From positions 1-51,815 of the forward strand of contig JAFUWG010000013.1 in NCBI GenBank assembly GCA_017483605.1: a DNA stretch of 51,815 nt. Direction: 5' to 3'. Each line of letters begins with the position of its first letter. Positions within the stretch are counted from its first letter, which is position 1. The position numbers and the translations under genes were made by a program. Shown piece after piece: positions 32,401 to 40,771 of the stretch. Below the pieces are notes generated by a model. It was not told the origin of the DNA. It worked only from the letters and a program-made list of their open reading frames with translations, and did no database searches. The stretch comes from Bacteroidaceae bacterium (lineage in GTDB: Bacteria > Bacteroidota > Bacteroidia > Bacteroidales > Bacteroidaceae).

Positions 32401-32700
32401 ATGTGCCAGGGCATCGACAAACACACGGGTGTCGGCAAGGAAGGTGTGCTCGTCGCACTCCATCCCGTAGTTGACCACCTGCCTGGCACGCCAACGAAAA
32501 CTATCCACCCCGTAGAGCGGATAGCCCGTCAAGCGACAAACCGCCTGAAGCCGAGAAAAGAAATCGTTGTATTCGGCAGGAAGCCCTTGTGTCTTCTCGA
32601 TGCACACACGATGAAGAGCATCGTAAAAATAGCGATACTTCTGCTGCCATGTCTGCTCAGAGAAGAAGACAGCCACGATGTCCTGCCAAACACCATCCAT
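29446..32700 (-). CDS. Dna2-like fused PD-(D/E)XK nuclease and SF1 helicase
   Basis: The 1084-residue protein joins a RecB-like nuclease core (~333-356: GRMDCLIDLD then FLIELKSGKW, the D...ExK catalytic set) to a C-terminal SF1B helicase. Helicase motifs are Walker A GPPGTGKTS (~671), motif II AIFDEASQILEPQ (~786), motif III IGDHKQLPAVV, DHQGRMHP, motif V VERYQGSQRDIII and motif VI NVAITRARKQL (~1047). This layout is that of Dna2 and some bacterial repair or defence nuclease-helicases; the iron-sulfur cysteine set of Dna2 is not obvious. The start codon overlaps the pyrD stop by one base (TGATG), giving translational coupling to a pyrimidine gene. Probable role: end or flap processing; inference. 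Confidence 0.85.
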   Translation of the reverse strand: MDGVWQDIVAVFFSEQTWQQKYRYFYDALHRVCIEKTQGLPAEYNDFFSRLQAVCRLTGYPLYGVDSFRWRARQVVNYGMECDEHTFLADTRVFVDALAHFTDTPVPHVLKGHLPDVEQLPIARERLEYAARQKRLRFTVQHIDEPYIYALSKEMPSDQPFRVDMMMNHHTQQAAQLLKEGMQFNALSFTVDHEGVYHPLYLVVEPDYLLDTTSVTGCIKRWGESAFNHFIDKFSPKESTVHTLLGDFANQFLDDILNLPDADYLTSMRKAFSDRVIDISACQDINMDFFNETQRQFANIQQVVSGIEQQPFMQQGQVNIQLEPSFFCEALGLQGRMDCLIDLDAEGKKFLIELKSGKWDEFRSRAKDEHLMQMLLYKEMLFYNMNVRQSDVMGNLLYSKYPRLQEQRSFQEMVFRAMNIRNNIVALELGLLHGEARNWVPRLTPEALRRNPDCSDKFWTVWCLPTIKPVLDALHSMDDLTAEYFYAFLQFIEREQFESKMCDTRPDSTRALASLWNADLNTKLENGDIFLDLRLVDLRLADGVEAVCLESTMGSEETEGAMASMPNFRMGDSVILYKRNSDKDSATTRQVIRCNVEAYESERIWLKLKYSQRNKQIFSSTDRYAIEHDHVDANFRTLYSGLFSLVTCNPQRRDLLLCRRTPTPNDLFLLMGPPGTGKTSVALRRMVEEHLAAGHNILLLSYTNRAVDEICQMLASIDPQPDYVRLGRDLSCAPPYHDHLLTNTIGKLTNRHQVIDAIHRTPIFVSTVASMNSHTALFRLKHFHVAIFDEASQILEPQILGILTSPAIDQFVMIGDHKQLPAVVVQSEEKSAVNSPLLHEIGLTNCRNSLFERLYELYRHVPGIVSMLDHQGRMHPAIATFASSAFYEGLLQPVGLPHQTEPLPYVTYDHDSLIETLVATRRCCFINVPRPSLEDRQPKANMLEARMIAQLVKAAISLHERNHLPFDPSRGLGIIVPFRRQITMVRAELEKTVSADAAHNIVIDTVERYQGSQRDIIIYGTTITQHYELDILSNLTQTDSAPIDRKLNVAITRARKQLFILGNEHLLRTNPVYAALIQYCQSLT

Positions 32701-33611
32701 CAGGCATTCAGTTGTCCTACAATTTCACCGACAGAATGGCATCCGTGAGCATCCAACCATTCGCTGATGCCCTCGGCAATCTTCACCGTGACTGCAGGGT
32801 CAATGAAATTAGCCGTGCCAATCTCAATAGCAGAAGCACCTGCCAACAGGAACTCAATGGCATCGTGGGCATTCATGATGCCCCCTAAGCCAACAATCGG
32901 AATGTTGACCGCCTTCGCTACCTGCCACACGCAACGCACGGCAACGGGTTTCACGGCAGGTCCCGACAAGCCACCCGTGGCAATGCTCAGCACAGGACGA
33001 CGTTTCTCAATATCAATCACCATGCCCATGAGTGTGTTGATGAGCGACACGGCATCGGCACCTGCATCCTGCACGGCAAGGGCGATGTCGGCGATGGAGG
33101 TCACGTTGGGCGAGAGTTTCACGATCAGTGGCTTGTGGTACACCTCACGCACGGCTTTCACCACCGACGCGGCTCCTTCGGTCGTCACACCAAACGCCAT
33201 ACCACCCTGTTTCACGTTGGGGCAAGAGATGTTCAGTTCGATGGCAGGAATGTTGTCTAATGCGTCGATGCGAGCAGCACAGGCGGTATAGTCCTCCACG
33301 GAAGAGCCGCTCACGTTGACAATCACGTTGGTTTGAATGTCTTTGATTTCTGGATAGATCTGTTCGCAGAAATAGTCAACACCCTTGTTCTGAAGTCCCA
33401 CACAATTCAGCATTCCGCTGGCTGTTTCCACCATGCGGGGATAGTCGTTGCCTTCGCGGGCATGGAGGGTCGTTCCCTTCACGATGATGCCGCCGATGTC
33501 TTCAAGATTCACAAAGTCTGCAAATTCAACGCCATAGCCGAAAGTGCCCGAAGCGGTCATCACGGGGTTATTCATCGTGAGACCCGCCAATTTTGTAGTC
33601 AAATCTGCCAT
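32700..33611 (-). CDS. pyrD: dihydroorotate dehydrogenase B, catalytic subunit
   Basis: A 303-residue class 1B enzyme that oxidises dihydroorotate to orotate with FMN, passing electrons via PyrK to NAD+. Landmarks: [16 protein letters not shown] (FMN loop), [11 protein letters not shown], and [11 protein letters not shown], where the cysteine is the active-site base of class 1 enzymes, then [20 protein letters not shown] near the C-terminus. It starts 3 bases after the pyrK stop. Its stop overlaps the start of the nuclease-helicase gene. Confidence 0.96.
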   Translation of the reverse strand: MADLTTKLAGLTMNNPVMTASGTFGYGVEFADFVNLEDIGGIIVKGTTLHAREGNDYPRMVETASGMLNCVGLQNKGVDYFCEQIYPEIKDIQTNVIVNVSGSSVEDYTACAARIDALDNIPAIELNISCPNVKQGGMAFGVTTEGAASVVKAVREVYHKPLIVKLSPNVTSIADIALAVQDAGADAVSLINTLMGMVIDIEKRRPVLSIATGGLSGPAVKPVAVRCVWQVAKAVNIPIVGLGGIMNAHDAIEFLLAGASAIEIGTANFIDPAVTVKIAEGISEWLDAHGCHSVGEIVGQLNA

Positions 33612-33614
33612 ATC

Positions 33615-34391
33615 TTACACATTCCAAGTTAAATCGTTGATATCAAACACGGGGCCTTCCTTGCACACGCACACGTTTCCCCTTACGGTCTTCTCCACAC
33701 AGCAGAGACAGGCTCCCAATCCACATGCCATCATGTTCTCCAGCGACACCTCACAAGGGGTTTGGGTCGCCTTGGCGTATCTCGCCACACTCACCATCAT
33801 GGGTTTAGGACCACAGACGGAAATGCGGTCGAACTTCTCCGCATTCAACAAAGAGTGTTGGGTGACAAAGCCTTTCTCCCCTTCCGAGCCGTCCTCTGTC
33901 GTCACATAGACAGGTGCTATCGACTTGAAAAGTTCCTGCTCCAAGAGGTCGCTCTTGCTTCTTGCCCCCAACAGAAAGACGGGTTGTGCCCCGTTGTCCT
34001 TTAGGTATTTCCCATAATCGAGCATCGGTGCAACACCTACTCCACCGCCCACCAGCAGCACTTTTTCGCCCTGCTTCAGCACGGGTGAGAAGCCATTGCC
34101 CAAAGGAAACACAAGGCTGAGTTTGTCACCCACTTTCAATGTCGCCAGTTTGTGAGTGCCTTCACCCACCTTCTTAATCAGCAGCCACAGTTGATTCTTC
34201 TCTCGGTCAACAAAGTTGATGGAAATGGGACGACGAAGGAAGGTCTGAGGGCTTCCCTCCACCTTGACCTCTACAAATTGTCCCGGCACCGTCGCTGGAA
34301 GTGGCTCTGCGTCCGTCAGTTTCAGCAAAACATAAAGTTCGTGCGGAAACTCCACCGCTGCCACCGTCAGGTCTTTAACGTATTTCTTCAT
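33615..34391 (-). CDS. pyrK: dihydroorotate dehydrogenase B, electron-transfer subunit
   Basis: I use the ATG at 34391 (MKKYVKDLTV, 258 residues); an in-frame ATG at 34439 would extend into the upstream gene. PyrK carries FAD (RRPISINF near ~54), an NAD-binding fold (LLVGGGVGVAPML) and a [2Fe-2S] cluster bound by the cysteines of ACGLGACLCC plus the later VCVCKEGPVF. It links PyrD to NAD+. The gene directly precedes pyrD and follows the nuclease gene by 20 bases. Confidence 0.95.
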   Translation of the reverse strand: MKKYVKDLTVAAVEFPHELYVLLKLTDAEPLPATVPGQFVEVKVEGSPQTFLRRPISINFVDREKNQLWLLIKKVGEGTHKLATLKVGDKLSLVFPLGNGFSPVLKQGEKVLLVGGGVGVAPMLDYGKYLKDNGAQPVFLLGARSKSDLLEQELFKSIAPVYVTTEDGSEGEKGFVTQHSLLNAEKFDRISVCGPKPMMVSVARYAKATQTPCEVSLENMMACGLGACLCCVEKTVRGNVCVCKEGPVFDINDLTWNV

Positions 34392-34411
34392 TATATAATA
34401 ATATGTGTAGT

Positions 34412-35368
34412 TTAAATTCCCCATGCACTCGGGTTGCACACCCTCTCCAGTTCTTTCTCCTTTTTGTCGTCCAACTGATAGAAGAAATCGTAGCCCGTCA
34501 CTTCCTCCACCTTGTCCACCGACACGGCATAGTCACGCATGTCACCGCCGCAAGCACGGTTCGGATAGATGAAACCAATGGCTTTGGGCACACGTCCCAG
34601 CGTAAGAACGACCTTGAAGAAACGGTCGGGAACGGCTATTTTCATCTTGTTTCGCCTGCCAATGGTCTTAGGATTTTTGCTGTCATAGATAGGGCCGCAG
34701 CAGATATACAATGTGCCGTAGTTGCGTGCCCAGTCACGACATTGCATCTCCAAGTCATTCCATGCTCCTGTGTTCAGGTTGTGGTTCTGTGGACAGATAT
34801 TGGTCATGGAAAAAGACTCATCCATCGCTTTCGTTGTGTTTTTGTTGTCGCCCGCTGGACACATGTGCCCACGGTCGTAGCCAGAACCGTTGTAGTCGAA
34901 GAAATCCACACGGCAACGCTCACTCATCACATCATCTGCATGGAAATTATTTGAACGCTGTACCCGTCCTTTGGCTCTGTTGGGGGTAAGACTCCAACAG
35001 ACGTAATTGGGACAGAGCGTTCCCACATTGTAGGAAATGATGAACTGCGACTTAAACAGTAGCATCTCTTGCTTGTTGCGTAGTTCAGCCGGCTGTTCAA
35101 GGTTTTCGTACACGGCTTGGGAAAGTCCATTGGCTTGGGCTTCCACGTTGGCAAGTTCTGCTTCTGCCGCCTCTTTTGCTTCCGTTTCCTGTGCCGCATA
35201 GAGTGCGTTGCGTTCCTCGCTGCTCTCGATGGGACGTTCGAGGGTCGTCTCCGACGGCAGTTTGTCATCACAATTGACACATCCCCACAAGTAATTCATG
35301 CCAATCACTGCCACGATGAGCAGTAAGCATGTGATAAGAATGGATGTTGATTTTTTCTGTTTTATCAT
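34412..35368 (-). CDS. DNA/RNA non-specific endonuclease (NUC1/EndoG family), membrane-anchored or secreted
   Basis: The 318-residue product has an N-terminal hydrophobic segment (~9-30, TSILITCLLLIVAVIGMNYLW) that acts as signal or anchor, an Ala/Glu-rich spacer (~55-85), and a beta-beta-alpha-metal nuclease domain. The signature GYDRGHMCPAGD contains the catalytic His, and the metal-binding Asn lies in NICPQNHNLNTGAWNDLE. These enzymes cut DNA and RNA without sequence preference and in Bacteroidota often scavenge nucleic acids outside the cytoplasm. It has its own promoter (35421) and leads the operon with pyrK and pyrD, a sensible link between nucleotide salvage and synthesis. Confidence 0.92.
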   Translation of the reverse strand: MIKQKKSTSILITCLLLIVAVIGMNYLWGCVNCDDKLPSETTLERPIESSEERNALYAAQETEAKEAAEAELANVEAQANGLSQAVYENLEQPAELRNKQEMLLFKSQFIISYNVGTLCPNYVCWSLTPNRAKGRVQRSNNFHADDVMSERCRVDFFDYNGSGYDRGHMCPAGDNKNTTKAMDESFSMTNICPQNHNLNTGAWNDLEMQCRDWARNYGTLYICCGPIYDSKNPKTIGRRNKMKIAVPDRFFKVVLTLGRVPKAIGFIYPNRACGGDMRDYAVSVDKVEEVTGYDFFYQLDDKKEKELERVCNPSAWGI

Positions 35369-35420
35369 TATTTTGAGTGATTTTATACCGATGAAATCGT
35401 CTTTTTTTCAGTATTAAGTG

Positions 35421-35428
35421 CAAATTTA
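35421..35428 (-). promoter_or_regulatory. -7 box of the nuclease-pyrK-pyrD operon
   Basis: Minus strand TAAATTTG, 52 bases before the ATG at 35368. Confidence 0.6.
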
Positions 35429-35461
35429 GGAAAAAGATGTCGTTATAACAAAAAAAATTAT

Positions 35462-35469
35462 TACCTTTG
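35462..35469 (+). promoter_or_regulatory. -7 box of the tRNA-Thr(CGU) promoter
   Basis: TACCTTTG, 43 bases before the tRNA and divergent from the nuclease promoter. Confidence 0.65.
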
Positions 35470-35512
35470 CACCGCTTTTAACAAAAGACGCGTTCTTTTT
35501 GCTATCTGCATT

Positions 35513-35585
<73 letters not shown>

Positions 35586-35596
35586 CAAAAAATATG

Positions 35597-35624
35597 CCTC
35601 TTCTGCTAACGGAAGAGGTTTTTT
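35597..35624 (+). terminator. terminator of tRNA-Thr, directly before the DUF4286 start
   Basis: The stem CCTCTTC / GGAAGAGG is followed by six T and ends 4 bases before the ATG at 35629. With no other promoter in between, the downstream genes depend on read-through or an unseen start site. Confidence 0.8.
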
Positions 35625-35628
35625 CTTT

Positions 35629-35934
35629 ATGTTAATATACAATACAACATTTCAAGTAGGCATCGACGATGCACAAAACTTGGTCATCTACCTGCATGAG
35701 AAATATATTCCAGATGCACAAGCCTCGGGGGTGATGAAGAACGCTCGGATGTGCCGAATCCTTTCTCATCATGATGAAGAATCTGAATGCTTTTCAGTTC
35801 AGTTTGATGTGGAAGATACGGCTCAACTTCACAAGTGGTATGCTTCTGATGGAACGAGACTTAACGATGAAATGCTAAAGTTGTTCAAGAATAAAATAGT
35901 CGGCTTCCCAACCATGATGGAAGTGATAGAATGA
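35629..35934 (+). CDS. DUF4286 family protein
   Basis: From the ATG at 35629 the product is 101 residues; a longer frame would run back into the tRNA gene. It is a small alpha/beta cytosolic protein ([10 protein letters not shown], then [18 protein letters not shown]) matching DUF4286, a Bacteroidota family of unknown function that resembles ferredoxin-like or antibiotic-monooxygenase-like folds. Its stop overlaps the ruvC start (ATGA), so the two are translated together. Confidence 0.8.
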   Translation: MLIYNTTFQVGIDDAQNLVIYLHEKYIPDAQASGVMKNARMCRILSHHDEESECFSVQFDVEDTAQLHKWYASDGTRLNDEMLKLFKNKIVGFPTMMEVIE

Positions 35935-36512
35935 TGGGCACAAAAGTAAACTCAAACTTGGAGAAAATCATCCTGGGTGTTGACCCTGGCACCAACGTGA
36001 TGGGTTATGGTGTGCTGAGGGTTGTTGGCAACAAAGCCGAGATGATGGCAATGGGGGTGATTGAACTGAAAAAATACGAGAGCCACTACCTTCGCCTTGG
36101 CAAGATTTTTGAACGTATCACCAGCATCATCGAATCATATAAACCCGACGAAATGGCCATCGAGGCTCCTTTCTTCGGGAAAAACGTGCAGTCGATGCTC
36201 AAATTGGGCCGAGCACAGGGGGTGGCCATTACTGCCGCCATCATGCGAGACATCCCGATTACAGAATACGAACCTCGAAAAATCAAAGTTGCCATTACGG
36301 GCAACGGAAGTGCCGCCAAAGAACAGGTTGCTGGCATGTTGCAGAGGATGCTGAAAATTCCGAAGGAAGACATGGATGTACAATTCGATGCAACGGATGC
36401 ACTCGGGGCGGCTTATTGCCACTTTATACAGATGGGCAAGCCCGAAGTGGAGCACAAATTCCGCTCTTGGAAGGATTTTGTCCAGAAAAATGCAGATAAG
36501 ATACATGAATAG
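35931..36512 (+). CDS. ruvC: crossover junction endodeoxyribonuclease RuvC
   Basis: RuvC resolves Holliday junctions with RuvAB. The 193 residues show the RNase-H-like core: [15 protein letters not shown] (catalytic Asp), [22 protein letters not shown] (catalytic Glu) and [16 protein letters not shown] (catalytic Asp pair). Starts at 35931 and 35934 (ATGATG) are both possible; 35931 overlaps the DUF4286 stop. RuvA and RuvB genes are not in the window. Confidence 0.96.
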   Translation: MMGTKVNSNLEKIILGVDPGTNVMGYGVLRVVGNKAEMMAMGVIELKKYESHYLRLGKIFERITSIIESYKPDEMAIEAPFFGKNVQSMLKLGRAQGVAITAAIMRDIPITEYEPRKIKVAITGNGSAAKEQVAGMLQRMLKIPKEDMDVQFDATDALGAAYCHFIQMGKPEVEHKFRSWKDFVQKNADKIHE

Positions 36513-36536
36513 TTTTGTAGTGTAAGGATAAATGCC

Positions 36537-36544
36537 TATCTTTG
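36537..36544 (+). promoter_or_regulatory. promoter of the DUF4199 gene
   Basis: TATCTTTG with a TTTG -33 element at 36514-36517 (19-bp spacing), a complete Bacteroidota promoter 26 bases before the ATG. Confidence 0.75.
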
Positions 36545-36569
36545 CATAGTTTTTGAAGAATAGAAAAAG

Positions 36570-37142
36570 ATGGCGACAGCAAGCAATGTTTATAGAGCCT
36601 ATTCTATGGAATACGGCACCTTTGTAGGACTGGGATGGGGAGGCTTGTTTCTGTGTTATGTGGAAGGAATCAGCACAGGCAATGCCCTGCTGATGCTTCT
36701 GTGTTTCGCCCTGTTCGGTATATGCGGCATTCTGCCTTTCTTCTTAGCCTTCCGACTCAACCACAAACTCTTTATCGCTGGAGAAAAATTGAGTTATCTG
36801 CAAGGACTCTTTTTCGCCTTCTCCATGTTCATGTACGCCTGCTTGATGAACGGAGTCATCGCTTTTTCTTATTTCCAGTTTATGGACGACGGTACATTGT
36901 ATGAACAACTGAACGGGATGCTGACGCAGCCAGAGATGGTGTCCACCTATCGGCAGATGGGAATGGGAGAACAATATTCGCAAATGATGGCTATGCTGAA
37001 GGAGGTGAATGATTTGTCTGTCAGGGAAAAGGCTTTGGCGGTTTTCAACAACAATTTCTTTTTCAGCATCTTCATGTCATTCATAGTAGCGATAGCGGCA
37101 TCTTACAACCTCAAGAATTTTAACAAAGGAAAGCAACAATAA
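36570..37142 (+). CDS. DUF4199 membrane protein
   Basis: A 190-residue protein with four predicted helices: FVGLGWGGLFLCYV, ALLMLLCFALFGICGILPFFLAF, YLQGLFFAFSMFMYACLMNGVIAF and FFFSIFMSFIVAIAASY. The amphipathic region between helices 3 and 4 has NGMLTQPEMVSTYRQMGMGE. This is the DUF4199 pattern, common in Bacteroidota next to a dolichol-phosphate-type glycosyltransferase, exactly as here (5-base gap to the next gene). Function is unknown; the pairing suggests a role in lipid-linked sugar handling. Confidence 0.78.
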   Translation: MATASNVYRAYSMEYGTFVGLGWGGLFLCYVEGISTGNALLMLLCFALFGICGILPFFLAFRLNHKLFIAGEKLSYLQGLFFAFSMFMYACLMNGVIAFSYFQFMDDGTLYEQLNGMLTQPEMVSTYRQMGMGEQYSQMMAMLKEVNDLSVREKALAVFNNNFFFSIFMSFIVAIAASYNLKNFNKGKQQ

Positions 37143-37147
37143 GCAAT

Positions 37148-38107
37148 ATGGATATTTCAGTAGTAGTGCCTCTTTTCAATGAGGAAGAATCAATTGCAGA
37201 ACTTCACGCGTGGATTAAACGTGTGATGGATGAAAACCATTTCTCCTACGAAGTTATCTTTGTAAATGATGGTAGTACCGACCGCTCATGGGAGGTGATA
37301 GAGGAACTTCATAAAGAGTACCCCGAGGTACATGGCATCAAGTTCCGTCGTAACTACGGCAAAAGCCCTGCCCTTTTCCACGGTTTCGAAAGAGCCGAAG
37401 GTGATGTGGTCATTACGATGGACGCCGATTTGCAAGACAGCCCTGATGAAATCCCCGAATTGTATAACATGATAAAGGCCGATGGATATGACCTTGTGAG
37501 CGGATATAAGATGAACCGCCGCAAGGGAGACCCCTTGTCTAAGACTATCCCGACCAAATTGTTCAATGCGACAACCCGAATGGTGAGCGGCATTCATAAC
37601 TTGCATGATTTCAACTGCGGATTGAAAGCCTATCGAAAGGATGTTGTCAAGAATATTGAAGTGTATGGTGAAATGCACCGCTTTATCCCCTATCTTGCCA
37701 AGAATGCGGGGTTCAGCAAAATCGGCGAAAAGCCTGTGCATCATCAAGCACGCCAACATGGTGTGAGCAAGTTCATGGGATGGAACCGATTTGTAAATGG
37801 CTATCTCGACTTAATCAGCCTATGGTTCATCGGCACTTTCGGAATGAAGCCTATGCACATCTTCGGATTCATCGGCTCGCTCATGTTTGTGATTGGTTTC
37901 ATTGCTGTTGTGTGTGTGGGAGCATTCAAACTTGTTGCCCTGTACCACAACGAGCCTCATGCTTTAGTGACAGATAGCCCTTATTTCTATATCTCGCTGA
38001 CAATGATGATTCTGGGCACTCAACTCTTTGTGGCTGGATTTCTTGGTGACCTCATCAGCCGCAACAGTCAGGAGAGGAATAAATATCAAGTGGCAAAGGA
38101 AATTTAA
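37148..38107 (+). CDS. family 2 glycosyltransferase with C-terminal membrane helices (DPM1/GtrB-like)
   Basis: The 319-residue protein has a GT-A fold: VVVPLFNEEESI, FVNDGSTDRSWEV, VVITMDADLQDSPDEIPEL (metal-binding DxD), and HQARQHGVSKFMGW. Two C-terminal helices follow (~240-262 and ~280-305). Relatives move a sugar from a nucleotide sugar to polyprenyl phosphate at the inner leaflet of the cytoplasmic membrane. The gene follows DUF4199 by 5 bases and precedes the DUF6452 lipoprotein gene by 16. Acceptor and sugar are not readable. Confidence 0.92.
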   Translation: MDISVVVPLFNEEESIAELHAWIKRVMDENHFSYEVIFVNDGSTDRSWEVIEELHKEYPEVHGIKFRRNYGKSPALFHGFERAEGDVVITMDADLQDSPDEIPELYNMIKADGYDLVSGYKMNRRKGDPLSKTIPTKLFNATTRMVSGIHNLHDFNCGLKAYRKDVVKNIEVYGEMHRFIPYLAKNAGFSKIGEKPVHHQARQHGVSKFMGWNRFVNGYLDLISLWFIGTFGMKPMHIFGFIGSLMFVIGFIAVVCVGAFKLVALYHNEPHALVTDSPYFYISLTMMILGTQLFVAGFLGDLISRNSQERNKYQVAKEI

Positions 38108-38123
38108 GTATATTTATTTAAGA

Positions 38124-38729
38124 ATGAGTGTCTCACGGCGAAATAGAGTTTTAAGCATTCTCAGCATGGGTGTCACCCTGTTGATGGTCGGTTGCTATTC
38201 CAACAACTGTCCTCTCAACAACACGGTGACATGCAATTATTATTTTTATGACTCAGAGGGCACGGCCATCACATACGGCGATACCATCACGGTTACCACG
38301 CTGATGCCTGGGCAAAAGATGATGTACATTTACCGTAAACTCGGAAACACGACCGTAACCAAAGCATATCAAGACACGACGCTCATCAACCAAGGATATA
38401 CAGAATCGACAACGTGGCAGAGAAACGATACCGTCTTAATCAACAAACTGTATGGTGCATCCAGCATGGAGATTCCCATGAGTTATTTCCATGATGCCGA
38501 CACGCTGATTTTCACCTACGGTAGCATTTCCTTGAAAGATACCATCAAAATTCAGCATAACAGTTATCCACATGTGGAACTGCCTGAATGTGGTACGTAC
38601 CGATACCACACCTTGAAGTCTATCACAACGACAGATGCAGCCATTGACCATGTCGAGATAAGCAATCCTCTTGTCAATTACGATGGTAGCGAGAATATCA
38701 AAATCTTTTTTAATGGAGTTGTCGAATAA
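38124..38729 (+). CDS. DUF6452-like lipoprotein
   Basis: I use the ATG at 38124 (201 residues); an upstream in-frame start overlaps the glycosyltransferase gene. The signal ends at LLMVGC (Cys24), then YSNNCPLNNTVTCNYYF. The rest is beta-rich with no enzyme motif. Sequence and neighbours (DUF6048 and ApbE next) fit the DUF6452 family of Bacteroidota surface or periplasmic lipoproteins. Function is unknown. The next gene starts 6 bases after the stop. Confidence 0.68.
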   Translation: MSVSRRNRVLSILSMGVTLLMVGCYSNNCPLNNTVTCNYYFYDSEGTAITYGDTITVTTLMPGQKMMYIYRKLGNTTVTKAYQDTTLINQGYTESTTWQRNDTVLINKLYGASSMEIPMSYFHDADTLIFTYGSISLKDTIKIQHNSYPHVELPECGTYRYHTLKSITTTDAAIDHVEISNPLVNYDGSENIKIFFNGVVE

Positions 38730-38735
38730 TTGCAG

Positions 38736-39656
38736 ATGAAAAGTCCGGCATCACATATTATCACTTTCGTGGCGTTATTTTGGCCATGTGTGTTTCTTCA
38801 AGCCCAAGAAGAACAAACACAGCCACTCATGCCTGGCGAATCTCCAAAGCCGACGAAATATGTTGCCATAGAAGAAGAAAAAGAGCATTTGGTCTTCTTC
38901 CAAGGCTTCACACTTTCGGTGGACGCTTACGGCCCCATTTCTTACTTGGTGTCTGACTATGGTACGGCAGAAGCGGCATTGCGAATCAATCTCAAGAACA
39001 CCTATTTCCCTATTGCTGAATTGGGATACGGGAAATGTGAAAAGACCGATTACAACACGGCTGTATCGTACAAGGTTAAAGCCCCATACGCACGCTTTGG
39101 CATCGACTTCAATATGCTGAAAGACAAATTCCAAGACAATCGCCTGTATGTGGGTGTACGATATGGCATATCAAAATACAAATATGACATTGCAGGCCCT
39201 GCTATGATAGACCCGATATGGGGAGGAAGCCAGCCTTTCGATTTTGACGGCATTGACTGCACAAGCCATTGGGCAGAATTACTGCTCGGAGCGGAGGTGA
39301 AGATTTATAAGAATTTCCACATGGGATGGGCATTCCGATATAAACGCGAACTGTCATCGACAAAAAGTGATTATGCCAAACCGAGTTGCATCCCTGGATA
39401 CGGATACACCACAAACTCCACTTGCTGGGGAGGTACATACAGCCTAATTTTTGACCTCAATTGGGGCAAGAAAAAGAGTCACAAACGAGGCGTGAATGTA
39501 GAAATCAGAGACATTCCTCAAGAGGAAACAGAAAAAGCAGATGATGAGCAAGAGGAAGGAGCGATTGAAAATGTAGAAAACAACGACGAAATCGGAGAAA
39601 CAAACAATGGAAAAGCAGACGAATCAAACGACAACGAAGGAGGAACAGAAGAATAA
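38736..39656 (+). CDS. DUF6048-like outer-membrane barrel protein
   Basis: The 306-residue product (start at ATG 38736; a TTG at 38730 also exists) has a signal peptide ending near VFLQAQ. It then shows alternating strands that look like a small outer-membrane barrel (FTLSVDAYGPISYLVSDYG, ALRINLKNTYFPIAELGYG, YVGVRYGISKYKYDI, AELLLGAEVKIYKNFHMGW). The last ~40 residues form a very acidic, low-complexity tail rich in E, D and N. The match to DUF6048 is from remembered family sequences. It overlaps apbE by 50 bases, and the acidic tail is encoded partly within that overlap. Confidence 0.7.
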   Translation: MKSPASHIITFVALFWPCVFLQAQEEQTQPLMPGESPKPTKYVAIEEEKEHLVFFQGFTLSVDAYGPISYLVSDYGTAEAALRINLKNTYFPIAELGYGKCEKTDYNTAVSYKVKAPYARFGIDFNMLKDKFQDNRLYVGVRYGISKYKYDIAGPAMIDPIWGGSQPFDFDGIDCTSHWAELLLGAEVKIYKNFHMGWAFRYKRELSSTKSDYAKPSCIPGYGYTTNSTCWGGTYSLIFDLNWGKKKSHKRGVNVEIRDIPQEETEKADDEQEEGAIENVENNDEIGETNNGKADESNDNEGGTEE

Positions 39657-40725
39657 GTTCGACCCGTATGCACCACATAAAATTAAATGGTGGGGATGGC
39701 CATTGCTGATACTGCTAATAGTTGGTACGATTTACATTTCCCGAACCATGCATAGCAATACGGCAAAAGAAACGATGGGCAACGCATGGAAAGAATCAGA
39801 AACTCAACGATGTGAAGGTGGAGTCTTTGGTACATTCTACCACATCACTTATGAAGCATCGACTGACATGCAGAAAGGGATTGATGAAACACTTCAGAAG
39901 GTTGACTACTCCCTCTCCCCTTTCAATCCCAATTCGGTCATTACTGCCATCAACAACAATACGAACATGGCCGTTGATTCCATGTTTGCAGAGGTCTTTT
40001 CTCTGTCGAAAAAAGTATCGGCAGAGACTTCTGGTGCTTTTGACATTACGGTGGCACCGCTTGTCAATCTGTGGGGTTTCGGATTTAAGAACATTGATAA
40101 CGTCAACCAGGAAAAGGTGGATAGCCTGTTAGCATACGTCGGGATTGAGCATGTAACACTTTCTGATGGGCAGATACAAAAGAAATATCCCGAAACGATG
40201 CTTGATTGTAGTGCTATCGCAAAAGGCTATGGCGTAGATGCCGTTGGAATATTCCTTGAAAGTCGAGGCGTGAAGAACTATATGGTGGAAATTGGAGGCG
40301 AAGTGAGAGTGCGTGGAACGAACCCACGAGGTGAGTTGTGGAAAATCGGCATCAACAAGCCAGACGACGATAAAGAGAGCATCAACAATGAACTGGAACA
40401 AGTTTTGCAGGTGACGCAACTTTCGATGGCAACATCTGGCAACTACCGTAATTTCTACGAAAAGGACGGAAAGAAATATGCCCATACCATCGACCCTCGT
40501 TCGGGGTATCCTGTTCAGCACAGCATTCTCTCCTCTACCGTACTGACACAAGATTGTGCCACCGCAGATGCTTATGCTACGGCATTCATGGTGTTAGGTC
40601 TTGATGAGGCAAAAAAGGTTCTTGACAAGCACAAGGAACTGATGGCTTTTTTCATCTACACCAATGAGAAAGGCGAGACACAGACTTGGCACACAGAAAG
40701 TATGGAGCAGATGATGCTTCAATAA
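39607..40725 (+). CDS. apbE: FAD:protein FMN transferase (ApbE)
   Basis: ApbE attaches FMN covalently to threonine of flavoproteins such as NqrB, NqrC and RnfG. The 372 residues have an N-terminal membrane anchor (~30-47, WGWPLLILLIVGTIYIS) and the catalytic domain with GTFYHITYE, DCSAIAKGYGVDAVG, VEIGGEVRVRG and the signature SGNYRNFYEKDGKKYAHTID, plus the Mg-binding DCATADAYATA. The ATG at 39607 lies 50 bases inside the upstream gene. A shorter start at 39748 would lose the anchor, so I prefer 39607. Confidence 0.92.
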   Translation: MEKQTNQTTTKEEQKNKFDPYAPHKIKWWGWPLLILLIVGTIYISRTMHSNTAKETMGNAWKESETQRCEGGVFGTFYHITYEASTDMQKGIDETLQKVDYSLSPFNPNSVITAINNNTNMAVDSMFAEVFSLSKKVSAETSGAFDITVAPLVNLWGFGFKNIDNVNQEKVDSLLAYVGIEHVTLSDGQIQKKYPETMLDCSAIAKGYGVDAVGIFLESRGVKNYMVEIGGEVRVRGTNPRGELWKIGINKPDDDKESINNELEQVLQVTQLSMATSGNYRNFYEKDGKKYAHTIDPRSGYPVQHSILSSTVLTQDCATADAYATAFMVLGLDEAKKVLDKHKELMAFFIYTNEKGETQTWHTESMEQMMLQ

Positions 40726-40771
40726 CTTAACAAGAGACGATTAGACAAATAACAATAAAAGCATTTACATT

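Noticed and set aside
30931-32748. A 605-codon plus-strand open frame opposite the Dna2-like gene
   Set aside because: Antisense shadow: no recognisable domain, and the minus-strand frame carries all helicase and nuclease motifs.
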